Positions 24,185 through 32,423 are shown, counted from the first letter of the stretch. The stretch: DNA of 32,743 nt from Clostridia bacterium (GCA_017443405.1 JAFRXS010000142.1:1-32743); one strand, 5' to 3'. Notes: a model not told the origin generated them from the letters alone. Numbers and translations are program-made.

Positions 24185-25052
24185 GATTGCTATTTTAACA
24201 AAAACACCCGTATCGTTAAATTTCGTACGCTTGAATGGAAAAACTTATAACAAGCACATAATATCAATCTATCATTTTAGTAAAGTCACAATGAAATGAC
24301 ACAGGCAAATCTGAGACAAATCTTTGCTTTATTATGAGTTCCGCACGGTTGCTGATATTATATCTATTAGCTGTCCCTATATTTCTATCGCAATCGTGGT
24401 GACGATGAAGAAACATTATTAAATCCATCTTCTCCAGTGTATGTCTTGCGTTAGACAAAGAAGTATTCGGTGGGAATAAATATGTTAAATCATATAATTC
24501 GGGGCGATTAAACAAATCATAATCGCCGGATTCTCTGGGTAGTGTTCCTGTAAAAAAGATAGGCACAGATAATTGTTCTGTGATTTCTTTAAGATCCTTA
24601 ATCAGATCACATTTGTTTCCATAAACTAATTGTAAATAATCTATAAAAACACATTGTGGTTTTTCCATCTGTGTTTTTTTTGCAATTGTTTCAAAATTGC
24701 ATAGTGGGCTATCTAAAACCATCAAGCCATCTGGACTTAACTTAAACCGATTCATTCTATCAAGTACCTGTTGTTTTGACAGTTCCAAAGAAAACAACAA
24801 ACACTTTTCTCCAAATCCAGAGAACTTATGGATAAGATGAATCATAAGTGTTGTTTTCCCAAAGCCCGGATTGGAAAACAAACCATATAGGCCTTTGCGA
24901 GAAAACATATAATTTGCCAATTGCTTTAGAAAATCACTATTTGCCATGATAAATTACCCCCTCAATTTATGCGGTGTAATTAAATATATCAGTCGCAATG
25001 TGCCATTTTTGGTGCAATAAAAAGGATTGCTACCTTTGTTAAGATAGCAATC
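24185..25052. repeat. Inverted repeat pair bracketing the DnaB-like gene
   Basis: GATTGCTATTTTAACAAA at 24185-24202 recurs as its reverse complement, with one mismatch (17 of 18), at 25035-25052. The right copy overlaps the arm and loop of the tRNA terminator. The pair encloses only the AT-rich DnaB-like gene. Confidence 0.65.
24264..24947 (-). CDS. DnaB-like RecA-fold ATPase (helicase C-domain only)
   Basis: A 227-residue protein with Walker A NPGFGKTTL (Lys31), a SLELSKQQVLDRM motif and Walker B VFIDYLQLVYG (Asp103), in the order and spacing of the C-terminal RecA-like domain of replicative helicase DnaB. The DnaB N-terminal primase-binding domain is missing, and the arginine-finger and late motifs are not obvious; a segment MDLIMFLHRHHD may replace the usual acidic-V-x-F-hydrophobic-x-R motif. 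GGGGG precedes the ATG by 11 nt. The gene is markedly AT-rich compared with both neighbours and lies directly downstream of tRNA-Ala, a typical integration site. It is probably acquired, possibly a phage or plasmid remnant. Function is unknown. Confidence 0.75.
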   Translation of the reverse strand: MANSDFLKQLANYMFSRKGLYGLFSNPGFGKTTLMIHLIHKFSGFGEKCLLFSLELSKQQVLDRMNRFKLSPDGLMVLDSPLCNFETIAKKTQMEKPQCVFIDYLQLVYGNKCDLIKDLKEITEQLSVPIFFTGTLPRESGDYDLFNRPELYDLTYLFPPNTSLSNARHTLEKMDLIMFLHRHHDCDRNIGTANRYNISNRAELIIKQRFVSDLPVSFHCDFTKMID

Positions 25053-25057
25053 CTTTT
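25021..25057. terminator. Terminator of tRNA-Ala
   Basis: Perfect 12-bp stem AAAGGATTGCTA/TAGCAATCCTTT (25021-25032, 25045-25056) with a 12-nt loop, immediately after the tRNA CCA end. A T run follows on the minus strand, and a short one on the plus strand. Confidence 0.9.
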
Positions 25058-25058
25058 C

Positions 25059-25134
25059 TGGTGGACCTGAAGGGATTCGAACCCACGACCTCTCGGATGC
25101 GAACCGAACGCTCTCCCAACTGAGCTACAGGCCC
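25059..25134 (-). tRNA. tRNA-Ala (anticodon CGC)
   Basis: 76 nt including an encoded 3' CCA. Acceptor arm GGGCCUG pairs with CAGGUCC and contains the G3-U70 pair that marks alanine tRNAs. The D arm, TTCGAAT T-loop and anticodon stem are all standard. The anticodon loop reads UUCGCAU, giving anticodon CGC for codon GCG. A consensus promoter lies upstream and a perfect terminator downstream, so it is a single-gene unit. Confidence 0.96.
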
Positions 25135-25146
25135 AAGCGCTTAACT

Positions 25147-25174
25147 ATTATATCATCGATTTTTGATTTGTCAA
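25147..25174 (-). promoter_or_regulatory. Consensus promoter of tRNA-Ala
   Basis: On the minus strand: TTGACA (25174-25169), 16-nt spacer, TATAAT (25152-25147). Both boxes are perfect consensus, as expected for a stable-RNA gene. Confidence 0.88.
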
Positions 25175-25288
25175 CCTATAAATCATCAAAATAATCGGTT
25201 TTTGAACGATTGGGGAAAAAATCGGGTCCCGATAATTAATATTATGGTCAATATCGGCAAAACAACGTAAGGACGATATATCATACGA

Positions 25289-25308
25289 CGGCAGGCTTCA
25301 GCCTGCCG
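25289..25308. repeat. Perfect 8-bp palindrome with TTCA loop
   Basis: CGGCAGGC, TTCA, GCCTGCCG: a stable hairpin in the gap between tRNA-Ala and the MocR gene. No T run follows, so it is not a classic terminator. It resembles the small palindromes at 32479-32587 in form. Confidence 0.6.
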
Positions 25309-25338
25309 CGCCGTCTTCATTCAAACCCTTTTTTGGGG

Positions 25339-26436
25339 TCATTTTTCAGCCTGCAGCGCTCTTCGCTCCGCGCGCCGGACGCGGTTGATGTGCCGTTCAA
25401 AATCGCCGTTGGATATGAGTTCCGCGAGCACGAACTGAACGTAGGTCGGCACCGTGCAGGAGTAAAAGCCCAGCCGCTCGTCAAACGCCGCAGTGAGGCG
25501 TTCCGGCAGGACCGTATAGCCGGCGCGCAGGGAAGGCGATACGGTCATCGAAAAGGTGTTCATATAGATGACGTTGCCGCGGTCCGTGTGCGAAAACAGC
25601 GTTTCCTCGGGCTTTTGCGAAAGCGAGAATTCCGACTCGAAATCATCCTCGACGATAAATCTGTCGCCGCGCGCCGCCCAGCGCAGATATTCGTGCCGTT
25701 TTGACGCTGACGCCGTGACTCCGCTGGGGTAGCTGCGGTAGGGTGAGATGTGCAGTACGTCGGCGCAGCAGTTTTTGAGAGCCGCCGAATCGATGCCGTT
25801 GCGTCCGAGAGGGAGCTTTTCGAGTTTTACGCCCGAAGAACCGTAGACCTGTTCTATTTTTTTATACGACGGCGTTTCGACGGCGTAGACCTTGTTCCTG
25901 CCCAGAAGCCCGACGATGAGATTGTACATGTACTCCGAGCCGGAGCCGATGATTATCTGCTCCGGCAGCGCGCGGATGCCTCTGCTTCTCGCGAGATAGC
26001 GGCTGACGGCCTCGCGCAGTTCCTCCGAGCCCTTGTTCGGCGAACGGTCGAGGATCGATTCGCCGTAATTGCTTATCACCCTGCGCATCGTTTTCGCGAG
26101 AACGGAGAACGGGAAATCAACGGACGCGGAGCTTTCGCGGCGGCCGGCGTGACGAACGGGCGGCGCGTCGTTTGACGGAGCCGCGAAGCCGTCGTCGGCG
26201 CGGAATATGACGAAATAGCCGCTGCGCTCGCGCGATTCGGTATAACCCTCGTCGCAAAGCAGGGCGTAGGCGTGCTCGACCGTCACGGAGCTGATCCCGG
26301 CGTCGTCCGCGACGGTCCTCTTCGACGGCAGCTTGCCGCCGCAGGGATAAACGCCCCCGACGATATCGTCGCGGACCTGTCTGTAAAGCTGGAGATAGGC
26401 GGGAACGCCGGCGGTTTTGTCGATCGTATACCTCAT
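25339..26436 (-). CDS. MocR/GntR-type regulator lacking the PLP lysine and C-terminal subdomain
   Basis: A 365-residue protein. Residues 1-75 are a GntR winged helix (PAYLQLYRQVRDDIVGG, KLPSKRTVADDAGIS). A fold-type-I aminotransferase domain follows, with GSGSEYMYNLIVGLL, ETPSYKKIEQ, SPYRSYPSGVT and VEDDFESEF. The Schiff-base lysine expected in TFSKT is Met297 (NTFSMTVSPSLRAGY; codon ATG where AAG would give Lys). The protein stops at HINRVRRAERRALQAEK, where family members usually continue for about 90-100 residues. No ribosome site is well placed before the ATG (GGAG lies about 16 nt away). It diverges from a UPF0340 gene and an ECF S component, so a vitamin B6 regulator such as PdxR is plausible. 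It may be decaying or may have lost PLP chemistry. Confidence 0.82.
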   Translation of the reverse strand: MRYTIDKTAGVPAYLQLYRQVRDDIVGGVYPCGGKLPSKRTVADDAGISSVTVEHAYALLCDEGYTESRERSGYFVIFRADDGFAAPSNDAPPVRHAGRRESSASVDFPFSVLAKTMRRVISNYGESILDRSPNKGSEELREAVSRYLARSRGIRALPEQIIIGSGSEYMYNLIVGLLGRNKVYAVETPSYKKIEQVYGSSGVKLEKLPLGRNGIDSAALKNCCADVLHISPYRSYPSGVTASASKRHEYLRWAARGDRFIVEDDFESEFSLSQKPEETLFSHTDRGNVIYMNTFSMTVSPSLRAGYTVLPERLTAAFDERLGFYSCTVPTYVQFVLAELISNGDFERHINRVRRAERRALQAEK

Positions 26437-26531
26437 CTGGTTATATAAAATTCTCCTTTTTTGACTATTTTAATATCATCAGATCTATTATATACTCTCG
26501 CGTAAAGCAAATCAACAGGAGATCGGTAAAA

Positions 26532-27074
26532 ATGGATGAACTGTTTGAGCAGGCGACCGCCGTCATGGCGGAGCTCGGCGAAAAGGCGGGACTCAAAGCC
26601 GGGGACACCGTCGTGGTCGGTTGCTCCACCAGTGAGATAACGGGTTCCGCTATCGGCACGAACTCGAACCCCGACGTCGCCGGAGTCGTTTTTGACGCGA
26701 TCAGCCGGTACGCGGAAAAGATGGGGTGGCGCCTTGCTTTTCAGTGCTGCGAGCATCTGAACCGCGCGATCGTGACCGAAAGGGAGACCGCGCCTTTCGC
26801 GGAAACGGTCAACGTCGTTCCGCAGCCGAAAGCCGGCGGCTCGATGGCGGCGCAGGCGTACCGGCATTTTAAGGATCCCGTCGTCGTTGAGGAAATAAAG
26901 GCGGACGCCGGGATCGATATCGGTCTTACGCTTATCGGCATGCATCTCAAAAGGGTCGCCGTACCCGTCCGTCTTGAAAACAACAGGATCGGTGAGGCGA
27001 CGGTCGCCGCCGCGCGCACGAGACCGAGGTTTATCGGCGGCGAGCGCGCCGTTTACGACCCCCGCCTGATGTGA
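26532..27074 (+). CDS. UPF0340/DUF436 (YwlG-like) protein
   Basis: A 180-residue cytoplasmic protein of the UPF0340 family, similar to Bacillus YwlG. Conserved segments are VVVGCSTSEITGSAIGTNSN, the CCEHLNRAIVTE block, VPQPKAGGSMAAQAY and DIGLTLIGMHLKRVAVPVR. The Cys and His residues of these blocks suggest a metal or redox site, but the family has no settled biochemical role. AGGAG lies 10 nt upstream of the ATG. The last codons overlap the leader of the ECF S-component gene, so the two are co-transcribed. They diverge from the MocR-like regulator. Confidence 0.88.
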   Translation: MDELFEQATAVMAELGEKAGLKAGDTVVVGCSTSEITGSAIGTNSNPDVAGVVFDAISRYAEKMGWRLAFQCCEHLNRAIVTERETAPFAETVNVVPQPKAGGSMAAQAYRHFKDPVVVEEIKADAGIDIGLTLIGMHLKRVAVPVRLENNRIGEATVAAARTRPRFIGGERAVYDPRLM

Positions 27075-27085
27075 ACGGAGGCAGA

Positions 27086-27601
27086 ATGAAAACCGGAAAC
27101 ACGACGCAAAAAACAGTTCTGGCTGCCCTGATGGCGGCTCTAATCTGCGTGGCGACGTTCGCCGTCAGGATCCCGTCCCCGCTGAAGGGCTACCTGAATT
27201 TGGGCGACTGCGCAGTTCTGCTCGCCGGGTGGCTGCTGTCGCCCGTTTACGGTTTTCTCGCGGCGGGACTCGGCTCCGCGCTCGCCGACCTGCTGTCGGG
27301 CTACGCGGTCTACGCGCCCGCGACCTTTGCCGTAAAGGGCGCGATGGCCCTCGTCGCTTTTTTCGGCTTCAGGCTGCTCAATAAAAAGCTTTCCGGCCTG
27401 CCGTCCCGCATCATTTCGGGCCTCATCGCCGAGGCGGTCATGATCTTCGGCTATTATGTTTTCGAGGGTTTTCTGTACGGCTTCGGCGCCGCCGCCGTGA
27501 ATATCCCGGCTAACGGCGTTCAGGGCGCCGCCGGTCTGATACTGGGCTGCGCCCTCGTCAAGGCGTTTGAAAAAATCAAACTCAACCGGTCAAACGGATG
27601 A
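27086..27601 (+). CDS. ECF transporter S component (substrate-binding membrane subunit)
   Basis: A 171-residue protein with five to six membrane spans. The first span VLAALMAALICVATFAV is followed by the loop IPSPLKGYLNLGDCAVLLAGWLLSP and GFLAAGLGSALADLLSGY, matching the riboflavin-type/DUF1393 class of ECF S components, which capture a vitamin and hand it to the EcfA-EcfA'-EcfT energising module (not in the window). ATG 27086 is preferred over the in-frame GTG at 27071 because GGAGG (27077-27081) lies between them. A MocR-type regulator nearby makes a B6 vitamer a reasonable guess, but the substrate cannot be read from the sequence. A textbook terminator follows the stop. Confidence 0.85.
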   Translation: MKTGNTTQKTVLAALMAALICVATFAVRIPSPLKGYLNLGDCAVLLAGWLLSPVYGFLAAGLGSALADLLSGYAVYAPATFAVKGAMALVAFFGFRLLNKKLSGLPSRIISGLIAEAVMIFGYYVFEGFLYGFGAAAVNIPANGVQGAAGLILGCALVKAFEKIKLNRSNG

Positions 27602-27606
27602 TACGG

Positions 27607-27628
27607 CTCCGCGAAAGCGGAGTTTTTT
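27607..27628 (+). terminator. Terminator of the ECF S-component operon
   Basis: CTCCGC, GAAA tetraloop, GCGGAG, then six T residues; 5 nt after the stop codon. Confidence 0.95.
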
Positions 27629-27813
27629 AATATTCGTGTTCGCGGCGGTCGGGGACGGCTTTGATTTTTTTAATGCCTTTTATCCTTATCGGTCGGAAAA
27701 ACCTAAAAGCGTGGATATCCCGTCGCGGCAAGCATGGCGACAGCCGCGGAATAAAATACCGGGTCGCCGGACGCGGCCTTATCTGCCGTTTTTCGGAGTA
27801 CGGAGGAAACCCG
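27629..27813. other. Gene-free stretch between two terminators
   Basis: No convincing gene. Short open frames here have no ribosome site and run into the next terminator. The stretch is enclosed by two plus-strand terminators, so a small RNA is possible, but no promoter or known RNA fold was recognised. Confidence 0.3.
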
Positions 27814-27843
27814 GGAGTGACGCTGCGGCGTCACTCCTTTTTA
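27814..27843 (+). terminator. Second strong terminator
   Basis: Perfect 10-bp stem GGAGTGACGC/GCGTCACTCC (27814-27823, 27828-27837) with a 4-nt loop and a T run. No gene ends directly upstream of it. Confidence 0.88.
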
Positions 27844-27883
27844 TATTATTTTTAACAGGAGAACTTGATTTTTTTATGAAATA

Positions 27884-27912
27884 TTGACAAAGCGCCGACG
27901 GAATGGTATATT
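27884..27912 (+). promoter_or_regulatory. Promoter of the DUF2804-dockerin pair
   Basis: TTGACA (27884-27889), 17-nt spacer, TATATT (27907-27912). It gives a leader of roughly 100 nt before the DUF2804 start. Confidence 0.8.
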
Positions 27913-28020
27913 ATATATAGGATATATATTATTTTGAGAAATCGTCTGTTTGGAGGATTCATCCCGACGGCGAAAGAGTTATTATCATAATGTCTTTTAT
28001 ATGATCCGGGAGGCATGGAT

Positions 28021-29094
28021 ATGGAAAAAACCTACAAGGGCTGGCAGGATTGGGACTTTAAGAGCGCTCAGCGCGAGTATACCGAAAAGACCGCGCTGCT
28101 TTCCCCCGACGGCAAACTTCAGGCGGCGGGCTGGGCGAGGCGCAACGTGTTCGACTACGACCGCAACGCCGTTGCGAAAAAGCCGCGCCGCAAGGAGTGG
28201 GACTTCTACCAGCTTTCCAACGGAGTCTACACGGTCCAGATAAGCTTCGCCAACATAACCCTCGGCGGCTACGCTTCCGCCTCGCTCATCGACCTCTCGA
28301 CGGGCAAGGCGATCGCCGAGCAGATGGGGCTTTTCCTCGGCGGCGGTGACAAATACGTCCTCCCGAAACGGGGCGACGCTCCCAACACCGTCGACTTCAC
28401 GGTTTCCGGCGCCCGGTTCCTGTCGGAAACGGGCGAGACGTCGCGCAGGCTTTATTTCCAAAAGGGCGATATGACCTGCGAATTCACGATGGATATCGCC
28501 CCGGGGCTCGAGAACATCACGACGGTCCTGCCCTTCGACGGCTTCCCCGACAGGTACTTCATGACCACCAAGCAGAACTGCATGCCATGCCGCGGTACGG
28601 TCAGGGCGGGCGGCAAGACCTACGAGTTCTCCGACTCCGACACGTTCTGCGTCCTCGACTGGGGCAGGGTCTGCACTCCCTACCGCCTCGTCTGGTACTG
28701 GGGCAACGGCTCCGCCTATATCGACGGTCCGGACGGCGGGAAGCACGTTTTCGGCTTCGAGATAACCTGGGGCATCGGCAGCGAGAGGAACGCGACCGAG
28801 ACCTGCATTTTCTACGACGGCAAGGCGCACAAGTTCGGCGCCGTCGACGTCGAGGTCTTCCCCAAGCCCGACGGATACCTCAAAGACTGGCACTTCATCT
28901 CCGAGGACGGCCGTTTCGACATGACGATGAAACCGGTCTGCGACCATCATTCCGACCTCAACGTCCTCGTTATGCGCATGCACTCGCATCAGGTGCACGG
29001 ACTGTGGAGCGGCAAAGCCGTCCTTGACGACGGCACCGTCCTCGAGATCAGGGATATGTACGCTTTCTGCGAATACGTGGAAAACAGATGGTAA
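28021..29094 (+). CDS. DUF2804 domain protein
   Basis: A 357-residue cytoplasmic protein spanning essentially one DUF2804 domain. Typical blocks are LQAAGWAR near the N-terminus, KEWDFYQLSNGVYTVQISFANI, DWGRVCTPYRLVWYWGNGSAY and FGFEITWGIG. The C-terminal DHHSDLNVLVMRMHSHQVHG is rich in His. The fold is thought to be lipocalin-like, and no function is established; hydratase or lipid-binding roles would be guesses. ATG 28015 sits only 1 nt after GGGAGG, whereas ATG 28021 has normal spacing, so the latter is preferred. It has a consensus-like promoter, and the secreted dockerin gene follows after 51 nt without a visible terminator, which suggests co-transcription. Confidence 0.85.
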   Translation: MEKTYKGWQDWDFKSAQREYTEKTALLSPDGKLQAAGWARRNVFDYDRNAVAKKPRRKEWDFYQLSNGVYTVQISFANITLGGYASASLIDLSTGKAIAEQMGLFLGGGDKYVLPKRGDAPNTVDFTVSGARFLSETGETSRRLYFQKGDMTCEFTMDIAPGLENITTVLPFDGFPDRYFMTTKQNCMPCRGTVRAGGKTYEFSDSDTFCVLDWGRVCTPYRLVWYWGNGSAYIDGPDGGKHVFGFEITWGIGSERNATETCIFYDGKAHKFGAVDVEVFPKPDGYLKDWHFISEDGRFDMTMKPVCDHHSDLNVLVMRMHSHQVHGLWSGKAVLDDGTVLEIRDMYAFCEYVENRW

Positions 29095-29145
29095 ACAAAA
29101 AAGAATCAAACAGGCGAAACCGTTTTCAGGAAAGGAAGTATCATC

Positions 29146-32100
29146 ATGAAAAAAGTACTGTCAGTGATACTCGCGCTGAGTCTTTTGCTCGCGCTGGGTA
29201 TACCGGTCAGCGCTGCGGATGACTGTGCGATCTACATCGATAACGGCTCTTCGATCGGAAGTTTTTCGCAGTCGAATTTTAACCTCCTGCCCACGGGCGT
29301 GACGGCGTCGGTCGACTCGTCAAGCAAGACTCTGATCGTGAATCTTGCCAATTATACGGGCGGGTCAATGTATTTCAGTATGCCGAAGGGCTATATCGCC
29401 ATGGTATACGCCAAAGGCAGCAACAGTATCACGATGCGCAATGTCAACACGTGGAGCGGCGCGCTCGGCACCAACAGGAGCCTGATCGTCACTTCGGCCG
29501 CTCCCGGCGCCGTGATCAACCTCAACGGCAACTTCAGTCCGGGCTTTACCACCGGCAGCAGAGTCGACAGGGATATCAAGGTGTTCAAGGGCGACGCCAT
29601 TCAGTTCAACGAGATAACTCAGGGGTCGGATCTTACCGTCAACGTCAATCTCCGTGTCTGGACCGGCAGCGACGATCCGCATGCGATAATGCTAATGGAC
29701 GGCAAGCTCGAGCTTGTCGACGTGTCGTTCAACTACATCTACTCCTGCGCGTGGAAGTACAATAACTACAAGGGCTCAAACAAGGCGGTCGAGCTCGGCG
29801 GCAACGCGATGTTCTGGAACGAGCTGAACTGCGAGGATATTTCGAGCAAGACGCTCTATCTCTTCGACGAGGTCATCTACAACGCGACCTTCACCGGCGC
29901 CGCGTACTACAGGACGAAGAACGGCTACGGCGCGAAGACCGAGACCAAGAATGTGAGCCCGTACAGCGCGCTTAACGGCGCCGTCATCAACGGCTACAGC
30001 TACTCGATGTTCATGACGCCGACGAACGGCAGGAAGCTCGTCAATATCCCCGAAGCGAATTTCGCCGCGGCGTTCCCGGCTATTTCCGTCGGCGCCGCGC
30101 TCCCGACCCTTTTTGACGGCATCGGCTTCGTCGCCAAGGCGGATTGGTACGCGGACGGCAAACCCGCGACAAAGGTCGAGGCGGGCAAGACCTACACCGC
30201 CAACGTCACCATCGCCGCGCTCAGGGGGTATTACTGCTCCACGGGCGGAATGGATATGAACGCGATGCGTCCCGCGAACGCGACCTCGGTCGAGCGTCTC
30301 GCGTACGGAAGCAACACCACGAAAGCGACAAACTACGTCAAGGTCTCCTTCCCGAAGCTGTCCGCTTCCGCTCCGGTCATCACGACCCAGCCGACGGATC
30401 AGACCTCGATCGACGGCGCGCCCGTCAAATTCACCGTCAAGGCGACGAACGCCACGACTTATCAGTGGTACGCGAGGAGGATGACCTACAGCGGCGGCAA
30501 GCTGACGGCGAAAAACGTAGCGCTCTCGGACAACGAGACCTTCTCCGGGACGAAGACGGCCACCCTCACCGCCACCAATCCGGGCGTCACTTATATCAGC
30601 TATTTCTGCAAGGTATCCTCTTTCGGCTATGAGGATGTCACCTCAAACAGAGTAAAGATCAAAAGGATCGCCAGCATAAGCAGCGTGGAGATTACCGAGC
30701 TCGACCTTCCGCAGCATGGGGTAACGGTCGACGCAGAAGCTTCGACCTCCACCTCGGGCTGCACCGTCAGTGAAGTCGGCTACTACATGTTCAACAAGTC
30801 CTTCGACGTATTCGAGACGAACGATAATATCCTCATCCGCGTCGTCGTCGAAACGGACAGTAATCACGTATTCACCTCGGACGTCACCGCGACCCTCGAC
30901 GGCGCGACGTACGACAGCAACGTGAAGCTCAACGAGGACGGCAGCAAGAGAGCGTTCTATTTCAGCTACAAGGTCCCCGTGCCCGAGGACGGCATCCCGG
31001 TCTCCAACGTGAGGATCATCGTCGACGAGCCCGAGGTCGGCGCCGCGCCCGATACGGATATCGCGTCGGAAGTCGGTGGCAGCGGGGGGAAAATGAAGTT
31101 CGCGACCCTTAACTTTACCCAGAAGTCGCTCACCTGGTCGCCTGCCGACGAGGCCTTCAAGGCGGGCGTCGAATACAAGCTTACGGTCGAGGTCACGCCC
31201 CGAACGAACTACGGTTTCAGAGTCGGCGAAACGACCGCGACCGTGAACGGCAAAACGGCGGAGATCTCCGTCAAGGACAAGAACAGCGCGACCGTTACCT
31301 ATACGTTTCCGGCGCTGACCGCGCCCGACAAGCCGATCACCGACGTCGTCATCACCGATCTTGACGCGCCGGACGGCAAGTCCGCCTTCGACACCTCCGC
31401 CTCCTCGGCTACCGAAGGCGTCACGGTCTCGCAGGTCGCCTACGCGGACAAGGTCAACAACAGCATCACCTCCGCGCAGCCCGGCGACACGGTCAGGGTC
31501 GTCGTGACCGTCGATATCGCCGACGGCTACACGTTCGACCCGGCCGCCGTTTCTGCCACCTGGAACACGGTCGACGCGGACGCCGCCTACGGAGCGGGCG
31601 ATCAGTTCCTGCAGGTCGGTTCGAAGTCATATATCTGCCAGTTCACCTACACGATACCGAACCCCGATCACGTCCACGCCTGGAGCGAGGAATGGTCGTA
31701 CAACGGCTCGCATCACTGGCATGAGTGCGCCGCCGCGGGCTGCGACATAACCGCCGACTCCGAAAAGGACGGCTACGCCGCGCATATCTACGAGACCTGG
31801 GAGGTCGTTTCCCCAGCCACGACGGAAGCCGAGGGCTCGGAGCGTTCCGCCTGCAAGGTCTGCGGCAGACTCGCGTTCAGGTCCATACCCAAGCTCGATC
31901 ACGCGCACGTCCTTGAGAAGATCGAAAAGGTCGAGCCGGAATGCACGACGCCCGGCATGGAAGAGCATTACCGCTGCAAGGAGTGCGGCGCTCTCTTCGC
32001 CGACGCGGAGGGCACCGTCCAGTTGACGTACGCCTCTCTTGAGATCGAGCTTCTCGGTCACGACTTCTCAGGCGAAGCCAAGCCCGACGGCGAAAACGGC

Positions 32101-32409
32101 CACTACGGCGAGTGCGCACGCTGCGGCGTGAAGTCCCCCGTCTACGCCCACTACGACGACAACAAGGACGGCAAGTGCGACGCCTGCGGCTACGTGATGC
32201 CGGTCGCTCCCGGCGCAAACCTCGGAGACGTGAACCTCGACGGCAAAGTCGACGCCACCGACGCGCGTCTCGCGCTCAGGGCGGCGGCCAAGCTCGACAC
32301 GCTCACCGGTCAGGCGTTCACCAACGCGGACGTCGACGGCAACGGCATCATCAACGCGGAAGACGCGAGGAAGATCCTGCGCGTAGCCGCGAAGCTGGAA
32401 AGCTTCTGA
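29146..32409 (+). CDS. Large secreted multidomain protein with C-terminal dockerin
   Basis: A 1087-residue exported protein. Signal peptide residues 1-24 (LSVILALSLLLALGIPVSAA). Residues about 25-400 form an unrecognised beta-rich region, possibly a beta solenoid with N- and G-rich turns. An Ig-like domain (about 409-505) has ITTQPTDQTSIDGAPVKFTV and YQWY. Three related beta repeats of about 110 residues follow (about 510, 620 and 730, with VEITELDLP, VRIIVDEPE and VVITDLDAP starts). A Cys/His-rich region (about 843-1020) contains several C-x-x-C-G pairs. The dockerin (about 1026-1084) has DVNLDGKVDATD and DVDGNGIINAED loops. No catalytic domain is recognised, so adhesion or substrate binding is likely. 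AGGAAAGGAAG precedes the ATG. Confidence 0.85.
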   Translation: MKKVLSVILALSLLLALGIPVSAADDCAIYIDNGSSIGSFSQSNFNLLPTGVTASVDSSSKTLIVNLANYTGGSMYFSMPKGYIAMVYAKGSNSITMRNVNTWSGALGTNRSLIVTSAAPGAVINLNGNFSPGFTTGSRVDRDIKVFKGDAIQFNEITQGSDLTVNVNLRVWTGSDDPHAIMLMDGKLELVDVSFNYIYSCAWKYNNYKGSNKAVELGGNAMFWNELNCEDISSKTLYLFDEVIYNATFTGAAYYRTKNGYGAKTETKNVSPYSALNGAVINGYSYSMFMTPTNGRKLVNIPEANFAAAFPAISVGAALPTLFDGIGFVAKADWYADGKPATKVEAGKTYTANVTIAALRGYYCSTGGMDMNAMRPANATSVERLAYGSNTTKATNYVKVSFPKLSASAPVITTQPTDQTSIDGAPVKFTVKATNATTYQWYARRMTYSGGKLTAKNVALSDNETFSGTKTATLTATNPGVTYISYFCKVSSFGYEDVTSNRVKIKRIASISSVEITELDLPQHGVTVDAEASTSTSGCTVSEVGYYMFNKSFDVFETNDNILIRVVVETDSNHVFTSDVTATLDGATYDSNVKLNEDGSKRAFYFSYKVPVPEDGIPVSNVRIIVDEPEVGAAPDTDIASEVGGSGGKMKFATLNFTQKSLTWSPADEAFKAGVEYKLTVEVTPRTNYGFRVGETTATVNGKTAEISVKDKNSATVTYTFPALTAPDKPITDVVITDLDAPDGKSAFDTSASSATEGVTVSQVAYADKVNNSITSAQPGDTVRVVVTVDIADGYTFDPAAVSATWNTVDADAAYGAGDQFLQVGSKSYICQFTYTIPNPDHVHAWSEEWSYNGSHHWHECAAAGCDITADSEKDGYAAHIYETWEVVSPATTEAEGSERSACKVCGRLAFRSIPKLDHAHVLEKIEKVEPECTTPGMEEHYRCKECGALFADAEGTVQLTYASLEIELLGHDFSGEAKPDGENGHYGECARCGVKSPVYAHYDDNKDGKCDACGYVMPVAPGANLGDVNLDGKVDATDARLALRAAAKLDTLTGQAFTNADVDGNGIINAEDARKILRVAAKLESF

Positions 32410-32423
32410 TACCGGATAATAAA

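Noticed and set aside
24000..25134. Direct-repeat attachment site for an element integrated at tRNA-Ala
   Set aside because: No copy of the tRNA 3' end was found on the far side of the DnaB-like gene, and no integrase is present; only an inverted repeat is seen.
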